A stretch of DNA of 21,835 bases from Bacillota bacterium. GTDB lineage: Bacteria; Bacillota_I; Bacilli_A; Acholeplasmatales; Acholeplasmataceae. Of the stretch, positions 14,203-21,835 are shown one piece after another. Where the stretch lies: the NCBI GenBank assembly GCA_030830185.1, contig JAURNN010000032.1, positions 1 to 21,835 of the forward strand, written 5' to 3'. The position numbers were made by a program, and so were the translations under genes. The notes beneath the pieces were generated by a model. That model was not told where the DNA came from. It ran no database searches and saw nothing but the letters and a program-made list of their open reading frames with translations. The first letter of the stretch is position 1. Each line of letters opens with the position of its first letter.

Positions 14203-15095
14203 GTCATCAATTTGCTTTTGTTGGTATTGCCGGAAAACCAAATGTTGGAAAATCAACACTCATTAATGCCCTTATTGGTAAAAAGATTGCGATTACTAGT
14301 GATAAGGCGCAAACAACACGTCATCGCATATTAGGTGTCAAAACAACACCTGATTTTCAACTTGTTTTTGTAGATACACCAGGAATTCATGAAGCTAAAT
14401 TTGTACTCAATCAAATGATTGTAAAAACAGCGAATCAAGCACTTCTTGATGTTGATGTTATGTTATGGGTTGTGGATAGAAAAAAACATCCATATGATGA
14501 TAAACTGTATCAAAGTTTTAAAGCGCTTGGCATTCCTATAATTTTAGTCATTAATAAAATTGATGTATTAAATAATAAATCAGATATCGATCAACTCATT
14601 ATGTCTTATTTAACATTAGGAGATTTTGAAGCGATTATTCCTATTTCCGCTATAGAAAAAACACATTTAACGCATTTAGAAGAAGCGATATTAAAACATG
14701 CTATTGAAGAAGCACCAATGTTTCCAGAAGAATATACATCTGATCAACAAGAACATCAAATTATTTCAGAATGGATTCGTGAAAAGATTTTAACTTTGAC
14801 GCAAGAAGAAATCCCTCATGCTGTTGCAGTAGTCATTGAAAACATAGAAGAAAATAAAAAGTTAAAAACACTAGATATTAGAGCATTAATCATTGTTGAA
14901 AGAGAATCTCAAAAAAGAATTTTAATTGGTAAACAAGGTTCAAAACTTAAAGAAATAGGAACACTTGCAAGATTAGATTTAAATAAAACCTTTGATCGTA
15001 AAGTTCACTTAGAATTATGGATTAAAATTAAAAAAGATTGGCGCAATAAAATGCAAGACGTGATGACTTTTGGATATGGAGAATCACGTGACTGA
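14199..15095 (+). CDS. era: GTPase Era
   Basis: 298 aa, typical. GTP-binding protein that binds the 3' end of 16S rRNA and assists 30S assembly. G1 GKPNVGKS (12-19), G2 TSDKAQTTRHRILGV, G3 DTPGIHEAK, and G4 NKID are intact. The C-terminal KH domain has ERESQKRILIGKQGSKLKEIGTLAR, with the GKQG loop that contacts rRNA. It lies in the conserved ybeY-cdd-era order, with a 4-nt overlap with cdd, and its last bases contain the start of recO. Confidence 0.97.
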   Translation: MSHQFAFVGIAGKPNVGKSTLINALIGKKIAITSDKAQTTRHRILGVKTTPDFQLVFVDTPGIHEAKFVLNQMIVKTANQALLDVDVMLWVVDRKKHPYDDKLYQSFKALGIPIILVINKIDVLNNKSDIDQLIMSYLTLGDFEAIIPISAIEKTHLTHLEEAILKHAIEEAPMFPEEYTSDQQEHQIISEWIREKILTLTQEEIPHAVAVVIENIEENKKLKTLDIRALIIVERESQKRILIGKQGSKLKEIGTLARLDLNKTFDRKVHLELWIKIKKDWRNKMQDVMTFGYGESRD

Positions 15096-15744
15096 AGGAT
15101 TGATTTATAAAGTGATGCCGTACTTAGAATCGAATCGTCTTCTTTATACGTACACGCCTTTAGGTAAGGTAACCTTACATGCTAAAGGTGCACAAAAAAT
15201 GACGTCTCAACTACGTGTCGCTTCTCAATATTTAACACATATAGAAGTCGATGTTTTAAGAAAAGATGGACTTATTCCTGTAAGTCAAATTAAGATCATC
15301 AATGATTTTCAAAGCATCAAAAATACATATGAAAGCATGAGTGAAGTTGCATTACTATTAGAACTTATCACACAATGTATTGATGAAGATTCAGATCATA
15401 AAAGCATTTTCCAAGATTTAATAACCATCTTAAATAGTCCTCATCTAAATGAACTATCATTAAGATTTATGATACGATTGCTGCAGATGATTGGCTATGA
15501 TTTAGATCTCAATGGAGACGGTCGTGATGTGATTGGATTTCATATTCCATCGGCTTCACTCATCTACATGGGAGATGCAAAAACATCAGATATTGCAATG
15601 GAAGATTTGATTTTACTTCTTCAGCTTAAATATACAAATTATGATACAATATTAAAGATTTCAGATACACAATTAAAGTCAATAAAATCATTTTTAATTG
15701 ATTACATTGAGTATCATGTCCATATTAAAATTAAAAATAGGTGA
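15088..15744 (+). CDS. recO: DNA repair protein RecO
   Basis: 218 aa from the GTG at 15088. RecO works with RecR/RecF to load RecA on SSB-coated single-stranded DNA. The N-terminal OB-fold (TEGLIYKVMPYLESNRLLYTYTPLGKVTLHAKGAQK) and the following helical part with FMIRLLQMIGYDLDL fit RecO; the Cys4 zinc motif of many RecO proteins is absent. GTG is preferred because TGGAG (15077-15081) is 6 nt upstream; in-frame TTG 15070 and ATG 15076 would add six or four residues and lack a ribosome site. It overlaps era by 8 nt and the product is rather divergent. Confidence 0.85.
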   Translation: MTEGLIYKVMPYLESNRLLYTYTPLGKVTLHAKGAQKMTSQLRVASQYLTHIEVDVLRKDGLIPVSQIKIINDFQSIKNTYESMSEVALLLELITQCIDEDSDHKSIFQDLITILNSPHLNELSLRFMIRLLQMIGYDLDLNGDGRDVIGFHIPSASLIYMGDAKTSDIAMEDLILLLQLKYTNYDTILKISDTQLKSIKSFLIDYIEYHVHIKIKNR

Positions 15745-15748
15745 GATC

Positions 15749-17119
15749 ATGCCAACATTAGATACATTAACGACTTATGCAAAATCAACTGGATTTATTT
15801 ATCAAGGAAGTGAGATCTACGGAGGTCTTGCGAATACTTGGGATTATGGTCCACTAGGTAGTTTACTTAAAAATAATATCAAAAAAGCTTGGATACAAAG
15901 ATTTCAACGAGAATTTCCAAATAATGTTTTATTAGATAGTGGTATTTTACTAAATTCTAACGTTTGGAAAGCAAGTGGGCACATTGGTGGATTCAGTGAT
16001 CCTTTAACAGAATGTGAAAGTTGTCATCAACGTTTCAGAGCAGATAATATGATTCATGAACATGATTCAAAGGTTAACCCTGATGGATGGACATTTGTTC
16101 AAATGGATGATTATATTAAAACACATCAACTTGCATGCCCAAATTGTCAGAAAAAAGCATTTATGCCTATTCGTGCATTTAATATGATGTTTCAAACGTA
16201 TCAAGGAGTTGTCTTAGAAAAAGCGAATCAAATTTATTTAAGACCAGAAACAGCCCAAGGTATTTTTATTAACTTTAAAAACATTCAACGTACAACAAGA
16301 AATAAGTTACCATTTGGTGTATGCCAAGTAGGTAAAGCTTTTAGAAATGAAATTACTCCAGGAAATTTTGTTTTTAGAACCCGTGAATTTGAACAAATGG
16401 AAATGGAATTTTTTGTTAAACCGGGTACTGAATTAGAATGGTTTGATTACTGGAAAAAAGCTTGCAAAGACTTTTTATTAGATTTAGGCGTGAATGAAAC
16501 ACACCTTAAACTTGAAGATCATGAAAAAGAAGCACTCGCCCATTATTCCAATGCAACGACAGACATTTTATATCAATTTCCATGGGGATTTGATGAACTA
16601 TGGGGTATCGCTTCAAGAACAGATTTTGATTTAAACGCACATCAAGAGCATTCAAAAGAAAATCTTTCCTATCTTGATCCAGAAACCAACGAGAGATATG
16701 TTCCTTATGTGATTGAGCCTTCAGTAGGAGTTGAGAGACTTGTATTAACATTTTTAAATGAGAGTCTTGTTGATGAAACATTAGAAAGTGAAGAAATACG
16801 TACAGTATTAAAAATTCATCCAGCATTGTCACCATATAAAGTTGCAATTTTACCGCTAATAAAAAAACTTCATAAAGATCAAGCCTTTGAAATCTATCAA
16901 CAATTATCTAAATCATTTGATGTCACTTATGATGATACGCAAAACATTGGTAAACGTTATCGTCGTCAAGATGCGATTGGAACTTATTTTTGCATCACGG
17001 TTGATCATGAAACCGAATTAGATCAAGCAGTAACTGTTAGACATAGAGATACCATGCAACAAGAACGTATTAAAATCGAAGCACTCGAATCATATATTTC
17101 TAAACTTATCCAATTTTAG
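15749..17119 (+). CDS. glyS: Glycyl-tRNA synthetase (homodimeric type)
   Basis: 456 aa, class II synthetase of the alpha2 type, charging tRNA-Gly. YQGSEIYGGLANTWDYGPLG starts the protein as in the family. Two CxxC pairs (C89/C92 and C130/C133) can bind zinc; RPETAQGIFINF, motif 2 FRNEITPGNFVFRTREF and motif 3 EPSVGVERLVL are intact; the anticodon-binding domain (KVAILPLIKK..., KRYRRQDAIGTYFCITVDH) closes it. ATG 15749 with AGGTGAG just upstream is the start; upstream in-frame codons lie within recO. No T-box leader is possible between recO and glyS (4 nt). GlyS, not the alpha/beta GlyQS, is used here. Confidence 0.96.
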   Translation: MPTLDTLTTYAKSTGFIYQGSEIYGGLANTWDYGPLGSLLKNNIKKAWIQRFQREFPNNVLLDSGILLNSNVWKASGHIGGFSDPLTECESCHQRFRADNMIHEHDSKVNPDGWTFVQMDDYIKTHQLACPNCQKKAFMPIRAFNMMFQTYQGVVLEKANQIYLRPETAQGIFINFKNIQRTTRNKLPFGVCQVGKAFRNEITPGNFVFRTREFEQMEMEFFVKPGTELEWFDYWKKACKDFLLDLGVNETHLKLEDHEKEALAHYSNATTDILYQFPWGFDELWGIASRTDFDLNAHQEHSKENLSYLDPETNERYVPYVIEPSVGVERLVLTFLNESLVDETLESEEIRTVLKIHPALSPYKVAILPLIKKLHKDQAFEIYQQLSKSFDVTYDDTQNIGKRYRRQDAIGTYFCITVDHETELDQAVTVRHRDTMQQERIKIEALESYISKLIQF

Positions 17120-17129
17120 GAGATTTTAT

Positions 17130-18866
17130 TTGGAAGCAGCACTACTTCAAAAAATCAACGACCAAACAAACATTGTTGATTTAGTAAGTGAATATGTCGA
17201 ACTGACAAAAGCAGGTAAAAACTTAAAAGGCTTGTGTCCTTTTCACCAAGAAAAGACACCAAGCTTTTTTGTCTCACCCGAAAAAAATATCGCTAAATGT
17301 ATGTCTTGTCAAACAGGCGGACAACCTATTACTTTTTATAAAGAAATTAAAGGGATATCTTTCCAAGAAGCTGCAAATGAACTTGCGGTACGTGCTGGAA
17401 TTATCATTGAGGACGTTAAAAAAGATCCACTTGATCATATTTATAAAATGTTTGATGAAACCATTAAGTTTTATCAATTTAGTTTAATGAAAACTGAAGA
17501 CGGTGCACACGCAATGTCTTATTTAAAAAATAGAGCTGTAAAAGATGAAACTATCCAATCCTATCAGCTTGGATATGCGCCTAAAAAATCAAATGCGCTT
17601 TATTCTTTATTAAGAGATAAAAAATATGATGTTTCTGATATGTTAAACTACGGCCTGATAAGACAAAGTGAAGAAGGTTCGTATTATGATTTATTTTTGG
17701 ATAAAATCATCTTCCCTATACACAATGAAAAAGGACTCGTTGTAGGATTATCTGGACGTTCTCTTAAAAAAGATGATGCAGTAAAATATATCAATAGTCC
17801 AGAATCAAAAATCTTTAAAAAAAGTAATCTCATTTATCATTTATATCAAGCATTACCATCCATTAGAAAACAAAAAAGAATCATTCTTACTGAAGGATAT
17901 ATGGATGTCATCGCCATGGACCAAGCAGGTTTTAATGAAACGGTTGCAACGATGGGGACCTCATTAACCAAAGAGCATGTATCCTTGCTTTCACAAATCA
18001 CAGATAACATCATCTTAGCGTATGATGGTGATCAAGCAGGTAACCAAGCAACACTAAAAGCCATTGAAGCGTTTAATAAAACAAAAGTGAAGCTTGACGT
18101 TTTAATATTCCCAGAACAATTAGATCCAGATGAATTCATTAAAAAACATGGTGTTCAAGCTTTAAAGAATCACATAGAGCATCATCTAAAAGATCCATTT
18201 GATTACCGTTATGACATGTATAAACATAATAGAGATTTAAAAAATAGTCATGATATGGTTGCATTTAAAGATGACATCATTAAAATGATTAAAGATGCGG
18301 ATCCTTCAGTTCAAGCATTATATAAAGAAAGACTTGCAATCGAATTAAATATTGATGCATCACTCATTCAAGTAAAATCAAAAAATAATTCAACCCTTCA
18401 ACTTAAGAAAAAAGAGACTAAAAAAGCTTTACCAAACAGGTATTTTTTATCTGAGGTTGGACTTATTATCGCGATGATGCAAGACAAAAAATATGCTTTA
18501 AAAGCATCTAATGAATTATCTAATAATCATTTCGCTGATTCACATATGGCAGTATTAAGATATCAGATTATCAAACATTATGAAAGTCATGCTATCTTTG
18601 AGATTGAAGCCTTTAAAAAACAACTTAAAGATGATTATTTATTAAAGTTTGAATCAAATGTGTTAAATGACTTGGATTATATCAAAAAACTTAAAAAAGA
18701 TGATAAAATGGTAGAAGAGTTTATTGCTTTTATCAAGCAATCCATTACGCAAAGACGTATTGATAAACTCATTGAAAAAAGAAAAGAACATCCTGAAAAT
18801 GCAATTTTGTATGTTTCAGAGCGAGATACGCTTATTAAAAACATGAACGGAGATATTAAATCTTAA
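17130..18866 (+). CDS. dnaG: DNA primase
   Basis: 578 aa. Synthesises RNA primers for replication. N-terminal CHC2 zinc site CPFHQEKTPSF...KCMSC (C36, H39, C57, C60); catalytic TOPRIM core with RIILTEGYMDVIAMDQAG (E255) and LAYDGDQAGNQA (D299, D301). The C-terminal helicase-interaction part (about 430-578) is Lys-rich and poorly conserved, as usual. The start is TTG at 17130, supported by TAGGAG overlapping the glyS stop, 7 nt upstream. The stop shares a base with the rpoD ATG (TAATG), forming the classical dnaG-rpoD pair of the macromolecular-synthesis operon. Confidence 0.96.
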   Translation: MEAALLQKINDQTNIVDLVSEYVELTKAGKNLKGLCPFHQEKTPSFFVSPEKNIAKCMSCQTGGQPITFYKEIKGISFQEAANELAVRAGIIIEDVKKDPLDHIYKMFDETIKFYQFSLMKTEDGAHAMSYLKNRAVKDETIQSYQLGYAPKKSNALYSLLRDKKYDVSDMLNYGLIRQSEEGSYYDLFLDKIIFPIHNEKGLVVGLSGRSLKKDDAVKYINSPESKIFKKSNLIYHLYQALPSIRKQKRIILTEGYMDVIAMDQAGFNETVATMGTSLTKEHVSLLSQITDNIILAYDGDQAGNQATLKAIEAFNKTKVKLDVLIFPEQLDPDEFIKKHGVQALKNHIEHHLKDPFDYRYDMYKHNRDLKNSHDMVAFKDDIIKMIKDADPSVQALYKERLAIELNIDASLIQVKSKNNSTLQLKKKETKKALPNRYFLSEVGLIIAMMQDKKYALKASNELSNNHFADSHMAVLRYQIIKHYESHAIFEIEAFKKQLKDDYLLKFESNVLNDLDYIKKLKKDDKMVEEFIAFIKQSITQRRIDKLIEKRKEHPENAILYVSERDTLIKNMNGDIKS

Positions 18867-20125
18867 TGGATATTAAAGACATTCTTAAAAATTTATCTAA
18901 AGTTGCAGGAAAAGAAGGTTTCATTTCTCAAGAAGCTGTTTTAAACTATGCACCACTTGATTCAGATTTATATTTTGAAATCGAAAGAGAACTTTTAAAC
19001 TTAAACATTGATATCATTGACGCTGAAGATGAAGAAACAATAGACATTGATGTTCAATCTCATGATCAAGACGATGAAGATGATAAAGACGATAAGGATT
19101 TAGACATTGAACCTGATGAAATGTCACTTTCAGATTTAGACATTGATGAACCGATAGATTTAGAAACTGATTTAGATACGATTGCCCATTCAGTCAAAAT
19201 TGATGATCCAGTACGTATGTATTTAAAAGAAATTGGTCAAATCCCACTATTAAACATACAAGAAGAAAAAAAATATGCTGTCATGGTTGCTGAAGGTCAA
19301 TATGCAAAAGAACAGCTTGACTCAGTCGCTGCTGGTGAAATGACGTATTCAGAAGAAGAACAACAACACTTAAAAGATGCATTAGATAAAGCTCAATATG
19401 CTAAAAATAAACTCGTTGAAGCAAATTACCGTTTAGTTGTATCCATTGCAAAAAAATATACGAATCGCGGACTTTTATTTCTAGATCTCATTCAAGAAGG
19501 AAATATGGGTCTCATGCGTGCTGTTGATAAATTTAACCATGAAAAAGGGTTTAAATTTTCTACATATGCGACTTGGTGGATTCGTCAAGCAATTACTCGT
19601 GCAGTTGCAGACCAAGCAAGAACCATTCGTATTCCAGTACATATGGTTGAAACGATTAATAAGATGATTCGTATTCAAAGACAACTGGTTCAAGAGTTAG
19701 GTCGTGAACCAAACGTTGAGGAAATTGCTGAAAAAATGGGCATTACGCCAGATAAAGTTCAAAACATTCAACGTATCGCAAAAGAACCGATTTCATTAGA
19801 AGCTCATGTTGGCGAAGAAGAAGATTCTTCACTAGGTGATTTCATTAGTGATCCGAATGCCTTAACACCGCATGAATATATGTTAAAAGAAATGGTGAAT
19901 CAAACACTTGATGAAGTATTAGAAACATTAACAGACAGAGAAGAAAAAGTATTGCGTTTACGTTATGGATTATTTGATGGTAAAAATCATACTCTTGAAG
20001 AAGTTGGTCGTGAATTTGGTGTCACAAGAGAACGTATCAGACAAATTGAAGCGAAAGCTTTACGCAAATTAAGAAGTCCATCAAGACAAAACAAACTGCG
20101 TGAATTTTATTATGGCAAGAAATAA
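18866..20125 (+). CDS. rpoD: Primary sigma factor SigA/RpoD
   Basis: 419 aa. Directs RNA polymerase to housekeeping promoters. After an N-terminal region 1.1-like part there is an Asp/Glu-rich stretch (about residues 52-110). Region 1.2 begins DDPVRMYLKEIGQIPLL; region 2 contains ANYRLVVSIAKKYTNRG and FSTYATWWIRQAITRA (the -10-reading part); region 3 IPVHMVETINKM; region 4.2 TLEEVGREFGVTRERIRQIEAKALRKLR reads the -35. The promoters in this window (secG, fbp, thioesterase) match the specificity of this factor. It begins on the last base of the dnaG stop, with GGAGAT further upstream. Confidence 0.97.
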   Translation: MDIKDILKNLSKVAGKEGFISQEAVLNYAPLDSDLYFEIERELLNLNIDIIDAEDEETIDIDVQSHDQDDEDDKDDKDLDIEPDEMSLSDLDIDEPIDLETDLDTIAHSVKIDDPVRMYLKEIGQIPLLNIQEEKKYAVMVAEGQYAKEQLDSVAAGEMTYSEEEQQHLKDALDKAQYAKNKLVEANYRLVVSIAKKYTNRGLLFLDLIQEGNMGLMRAVDKFNHEKGFKFSTYATWWIRQAITRAVADQARTIRIPVHMVETINKMIRIQRQLVQELGREPNVEEIAEKMGITPDKVQNIQRIAKEPISLEAHVGEEEDSSLGDFISDPNALTPHEYMLKEMVNQTLDEVLETLTDREEKVLRLRYGLFDGKNHTLEEVGREFGVTRERIRQIEAKALRKLRSPSRQNKLREFYYGKK

Positions 20126-20765
20126 ACGAATACAAGCAATTGTTGAAGCACTCCAAGGATATCATACCGTTTTAGATATTGGAACAGACCATGGATTTGT
20201 TTTAAAAGATGCATTAGATCTTAATTATATTCAAAAAGGGATTGCCTCTGATTTAAGAGAAAAACCACTTCAAAAAGCAAAAGAACTTTTAAAAAACTAT
20301 CCGGTAACTTTTTACCAATCGGATGGTTTTTTATCTATTGATGTTCCTTTTGATGCCGCAGTGATTGCTGGGATGGGAAGTTATACAGTGATTGATATCC
20401 TTAAAAACTATCCTGAACTAAAAGAAGATCTCATTATGATGCCACATGACAACATCGATGTTTTAAGAAGATACTTAACTGAAAACAACTTTATGATAGA
20501 TTATGAGAAAATCATCTATGATAGGCATTTTTATACCCTATTTAAAATAAAAAGGGGTAAAATGATGTTATCGGAAAAAGAAATTCATACTGGATTTCAT
20601 TCTGTCATCGATTCTAACTATATTTCTTATCTTAACTATGTCATCAAGCATTTTGAACATTTAGTTCAAGTGTCAAAAAATGACAAAAAGCGATACTTAG
20701 AAAACATACTCACATACTATAAGGAGGTACTTCATGACATCCATGACGGAGTTACAATATATTGA
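20112..20765 (+). CDS. trmK: tRNA (adenine22-N1)-methyltransferase TrmK
   Basis: About 217 aa. Methylates A22 of tRNA with S-adenosylmethionine. VLDIGTDHGFVLKDAL holds the SAM-binding motif (DIGTDHG) and IASDLREKPLQKAKELL the acidic ribose-binding residue; VIAGMG, then LIMMPHDNIDVLRRYL in place of the usual LILQPN. The C-terminal helices match the family's helical tail. Start taken as ATG 20112, inside the rpoD end (14-nt overlap); an in-frame GTG at 20100 would add four residues, and neither has a clear ribosome site. Position right after dnaG-rpoD is conserved in Firmicutes; the usual next gene (Nif3-like) is not present. Confidence 0.9.
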   Translation: MARNKRIQAIVEALQGYHTVLDIGTDHGFVLKDALDLNYIQKGIASDLREKPLQKAKELLKNYPVTFYQSDGFLSIDVPFDAAVIAGMGSYTVIDILKNYPELKEDLIMMPHDNIDVLRRYLTENNFMIDYEKIIYDRHFYTLFKIKRGKMMLSEKEIHTGFHSVIDSNYISYLNYVIKHFEHLVQVSKNDKKRYLENILTYYKEVLHDIHDGVTIY

Positions 20766-21156
20766 CCGTTTGCTTCAGATATTTAGACGTAGTGGTATTT
20801 ATGATAGACCTCATCATGAAAACTTAAATGATGCAGATATCATGGTTTTATATTGTATTGGTTTTTGCGACGATTTAAAAGACATTAAATTATCAGATAT
20901 TGCCAAACGTTTAAAAGTAACATTACCCGCTGTCACTCATAAAGTTCAAACACTAGAACAAGAAGGTTTCATAAAAAAATTGAAAGATTCTAATGATTTA
21001 AGGAAAACATATGTGAAGCTCACAGATAAAGGTGAAGCTTTGGTGATGTCTTCTAAAAAAACATATTATGAACCACTTTTAGAAATTATTGAATCTCTTG
21101 GTGAAGAAGATAAGAATCATTTTATTCGAATATTAGAAAAAGTTTCAAACAAATAG
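20734..21156 (+). CDS. MarR-family transcriptional regulator
   Basis: 140 aa. A dimeric winged-helix repressor. The DNA-binding unit covers about residues 53-95: KLSDIAKRLKVTLPAVTHKVQTLEQEGFIKKLKDSNDLRKTYVKLTDKGE, containing the recognition helix and the wing (DLRKTYVKLT). AAGGAGG about 6 nt before the ATG gives a strong start, though the gene overlaps the end of trmK by 32 nt. It lies 12 bp ahead of an ABC exporter gene. MarR proteins next to multidrug exporters usually repress them and respond to small phenolic or drug-like ligands. The ligand and operator are not visible here. Confidence 0.92.
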   Translation: MTSMTELQYIDRLLQIFRRSGIYDRPHHENLNDADIMVLYCIGFCDDLKDIKLSDIAKRLKVTLPAVTHKVQTLEQEGFIKKLKDSNDLRKTYVKLTDKGEALVMSSKKTYYEPLLEIIESLGEEDKNHFIRILEKVSNK

Positions 21157-21168
21157 AAAGAAGTCAAC

Positions 21169-21835
21169 ATGAAAACAATCCTATCGTATTTAAAACCTTA
21201 TCGACTCAGTATTATCTTTATTTTTATACTTGTTGGTACAAGGGCCGTTTTAACCTTATTATTACCACTTATTTTAGGACTTTTAATTAACGAGGGTATT
21301 GGTCTTGCAGAAGGTGCATCACCTGATACTTCTAAAATATTTTTATATAGTGGTTATATGCTTATTGCCTCACTACTAAGTATTATTATTACAGTAGGTA
21401 GTGGGTACATGGAAACAACGATCTCATCTAAGTTTGCAAAGACGTTACGCCGTGACTATTATTTAAAAGTTCAACAATTTTCACTTACTGAAGTGGATGA
21501 TTTTTCAATTGCTTCACTCATTACACGTTCAACCAATGACATTAGACAACTTCAAATGAATGTCAATACGATGCTTAGACTCATCATCTTACAACCTGTG
21601 TTTGCAGCTGGTGCAATTATCTTTTCAATTGTTCAACAACCAACATTATCTATGGTACTCATCGCATCGATTTCAGCGCTTATTTTTATGATTGCGATTG
21701 TTTTTAGTATTGTCTTACCTCGATTTGAAAAAGTACAGTTACTTGTTGATAAACTCAACCAAGTGATTCGTGAAAACTTATCTGGACTTCGCGTTGTAAG
21801 AGCGTTTAATACTCAAAAAGTTCAAGAAAATAAAA
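21169..21835 (+). CDS. ABC exporter (MdlB/YheH-like), 3' partial
   Basis: The first 222 codons are in the window; the ATP-binding domain lies beyond it. MKTILSYLKPYRLSIIFIF starts a typical type-1 exporter membrane domain. Helices are visible near residues 15-45, 65-85, 135-155 and 160-185, separated by charged coupling loops such as KFAKTLRRDYYLKVQQFS and ITRSTNDIRQLQ, and ending in the conserved ENLSGLRVVRAFNTQ. Exporters of this kind usually form heterodimers with a second half-transporter encoded next door and move drugs or lipids. GAAAGAAG before the ATG is a weak ribosome site. It is very likely co-transcribed with and controlled by the preceding MarR gene. Confidence 0.9.
   Translation, partial: MKTILSYLKPYRLSIIFIFILVGTRAVLTLLLPLILGLLINEGIGLAEGASPDTSKIFLYSGYMLIASLLSIIITVGSGYMETTISSKFAKTLRRDYYLKVQQFSLTEVDDFSIASLITRSTNDIRQLQMNVNTMLRLIILQPVFAAGAIIFSIVQQPTLSMVLIASISALIFMIAIVFSIVLPRFEKVQLLVDKLNQVIRENLSGLRVVRAFNTQKVQENK

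Noticed and set aside
15745..15748. T-box or other riboswitch upstream of glyS
   Set aside because: Only 4 bases separate recO and glyS, so there is no room for a leader; recO codes through the upstream part.
17269..17487. 72-codon frame on the plus strand inside dnaG
   Set aside because: Out-of-frame with the primase, which has its zinc site at the same place; no ribosome site.
1..21835. CRISPR arrays, tRNA or rRNA genes, transposases, phage genes
   Set aside because: No regularly spaced repeats of CRISPR type (the three AGGGTGCTA units are too short and too close), no cloverleaf or rRNA signature, and no transposase or phage protein recognised.

Overview
The window (21.8 kb) looks like chromosomal DNA of a low-GC, Firmicutes-derived bacterium, most plausibly an Acholeplasma-like mollicute. 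The DNA is AT-rich, and gene order follows the Firmicutes 'phoH-ybeY-cdd-era-recO-glyS-dnaG-rpoD-trmK' block. Genes are tightly packed with many ATGA-type overlaps. UGA is a normal stop codon (used by the photolyase-like gene, rsmE, fbpC, phoH, ybeY, cdd, era, recO and others), so this is not the Mycoplasma/Spiroplasma code. The genus is an inference, since no rRNA is present.

Layout. 1-2310: the 3' part of a P1B-type Zn/Cd/Pb-exporting ATPase with two N-terminal metal-binding domains; its start lies outside the window. 2311-2807: the only long non-coding stretch, holding three spaced copies of AGGGTGCTA, inverted repeats including a perfect 9-2-9 palindrome, and a promoter that appears to start transcription on the first codon of the next gene. 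2808-6567: rightward genes for a divergent photolyase/cryptochrome-like flavoprotein, a GNAT acetyltransferase, a DUF4256 protein, MscL, a flavin-reductase-like protein and a DUF1801 protein. They converge on a leftward acyl-CoA thioesterase through a shared bidirectional terminator. 7098-7853: a divergently placed RmlD-like NAD(P)-binding protein with its own terminator.

7892-11238: a ferric-iron ABC importer operon (lipoprotein, fused two-domain permease, ATPase) with its own promoter. A candidate operator is centred on the -35, and the permease has no conventional start codon at the expected place. 11222-12405: a perfect-consensus promoter drives secG, rsmE and rpsU, ending at a strong terminator. 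12418-20765: a new extended -10 promoter starts the housekeeping block of rRNA maturation (ybeY, era), pyrimidine salvage (cdd), recombination repair (recO), tRNA charging (glyS), replication priming (dnaG), the primary sigma factor (rpoD) and tRNA methylation (trmK). 20734-21835: a MarR regulator directly followed by the 5' end of an ABC exporter gene, which runs off the window.

Most of the window is ordinary core genome. The points worth a second look are the cadA-phr intergenic repeats, the apparently leaderless photolyase-like gene whose CPD-contact residues are replaced, the AUA (or otherwise non-standard) start of the iron permease, and the RmlD-like protein without its catalytic tyrosine. 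I found no CRISPR array, rRNA, tRNA, transposase or phage gene, and no clearly new multi-gene system.
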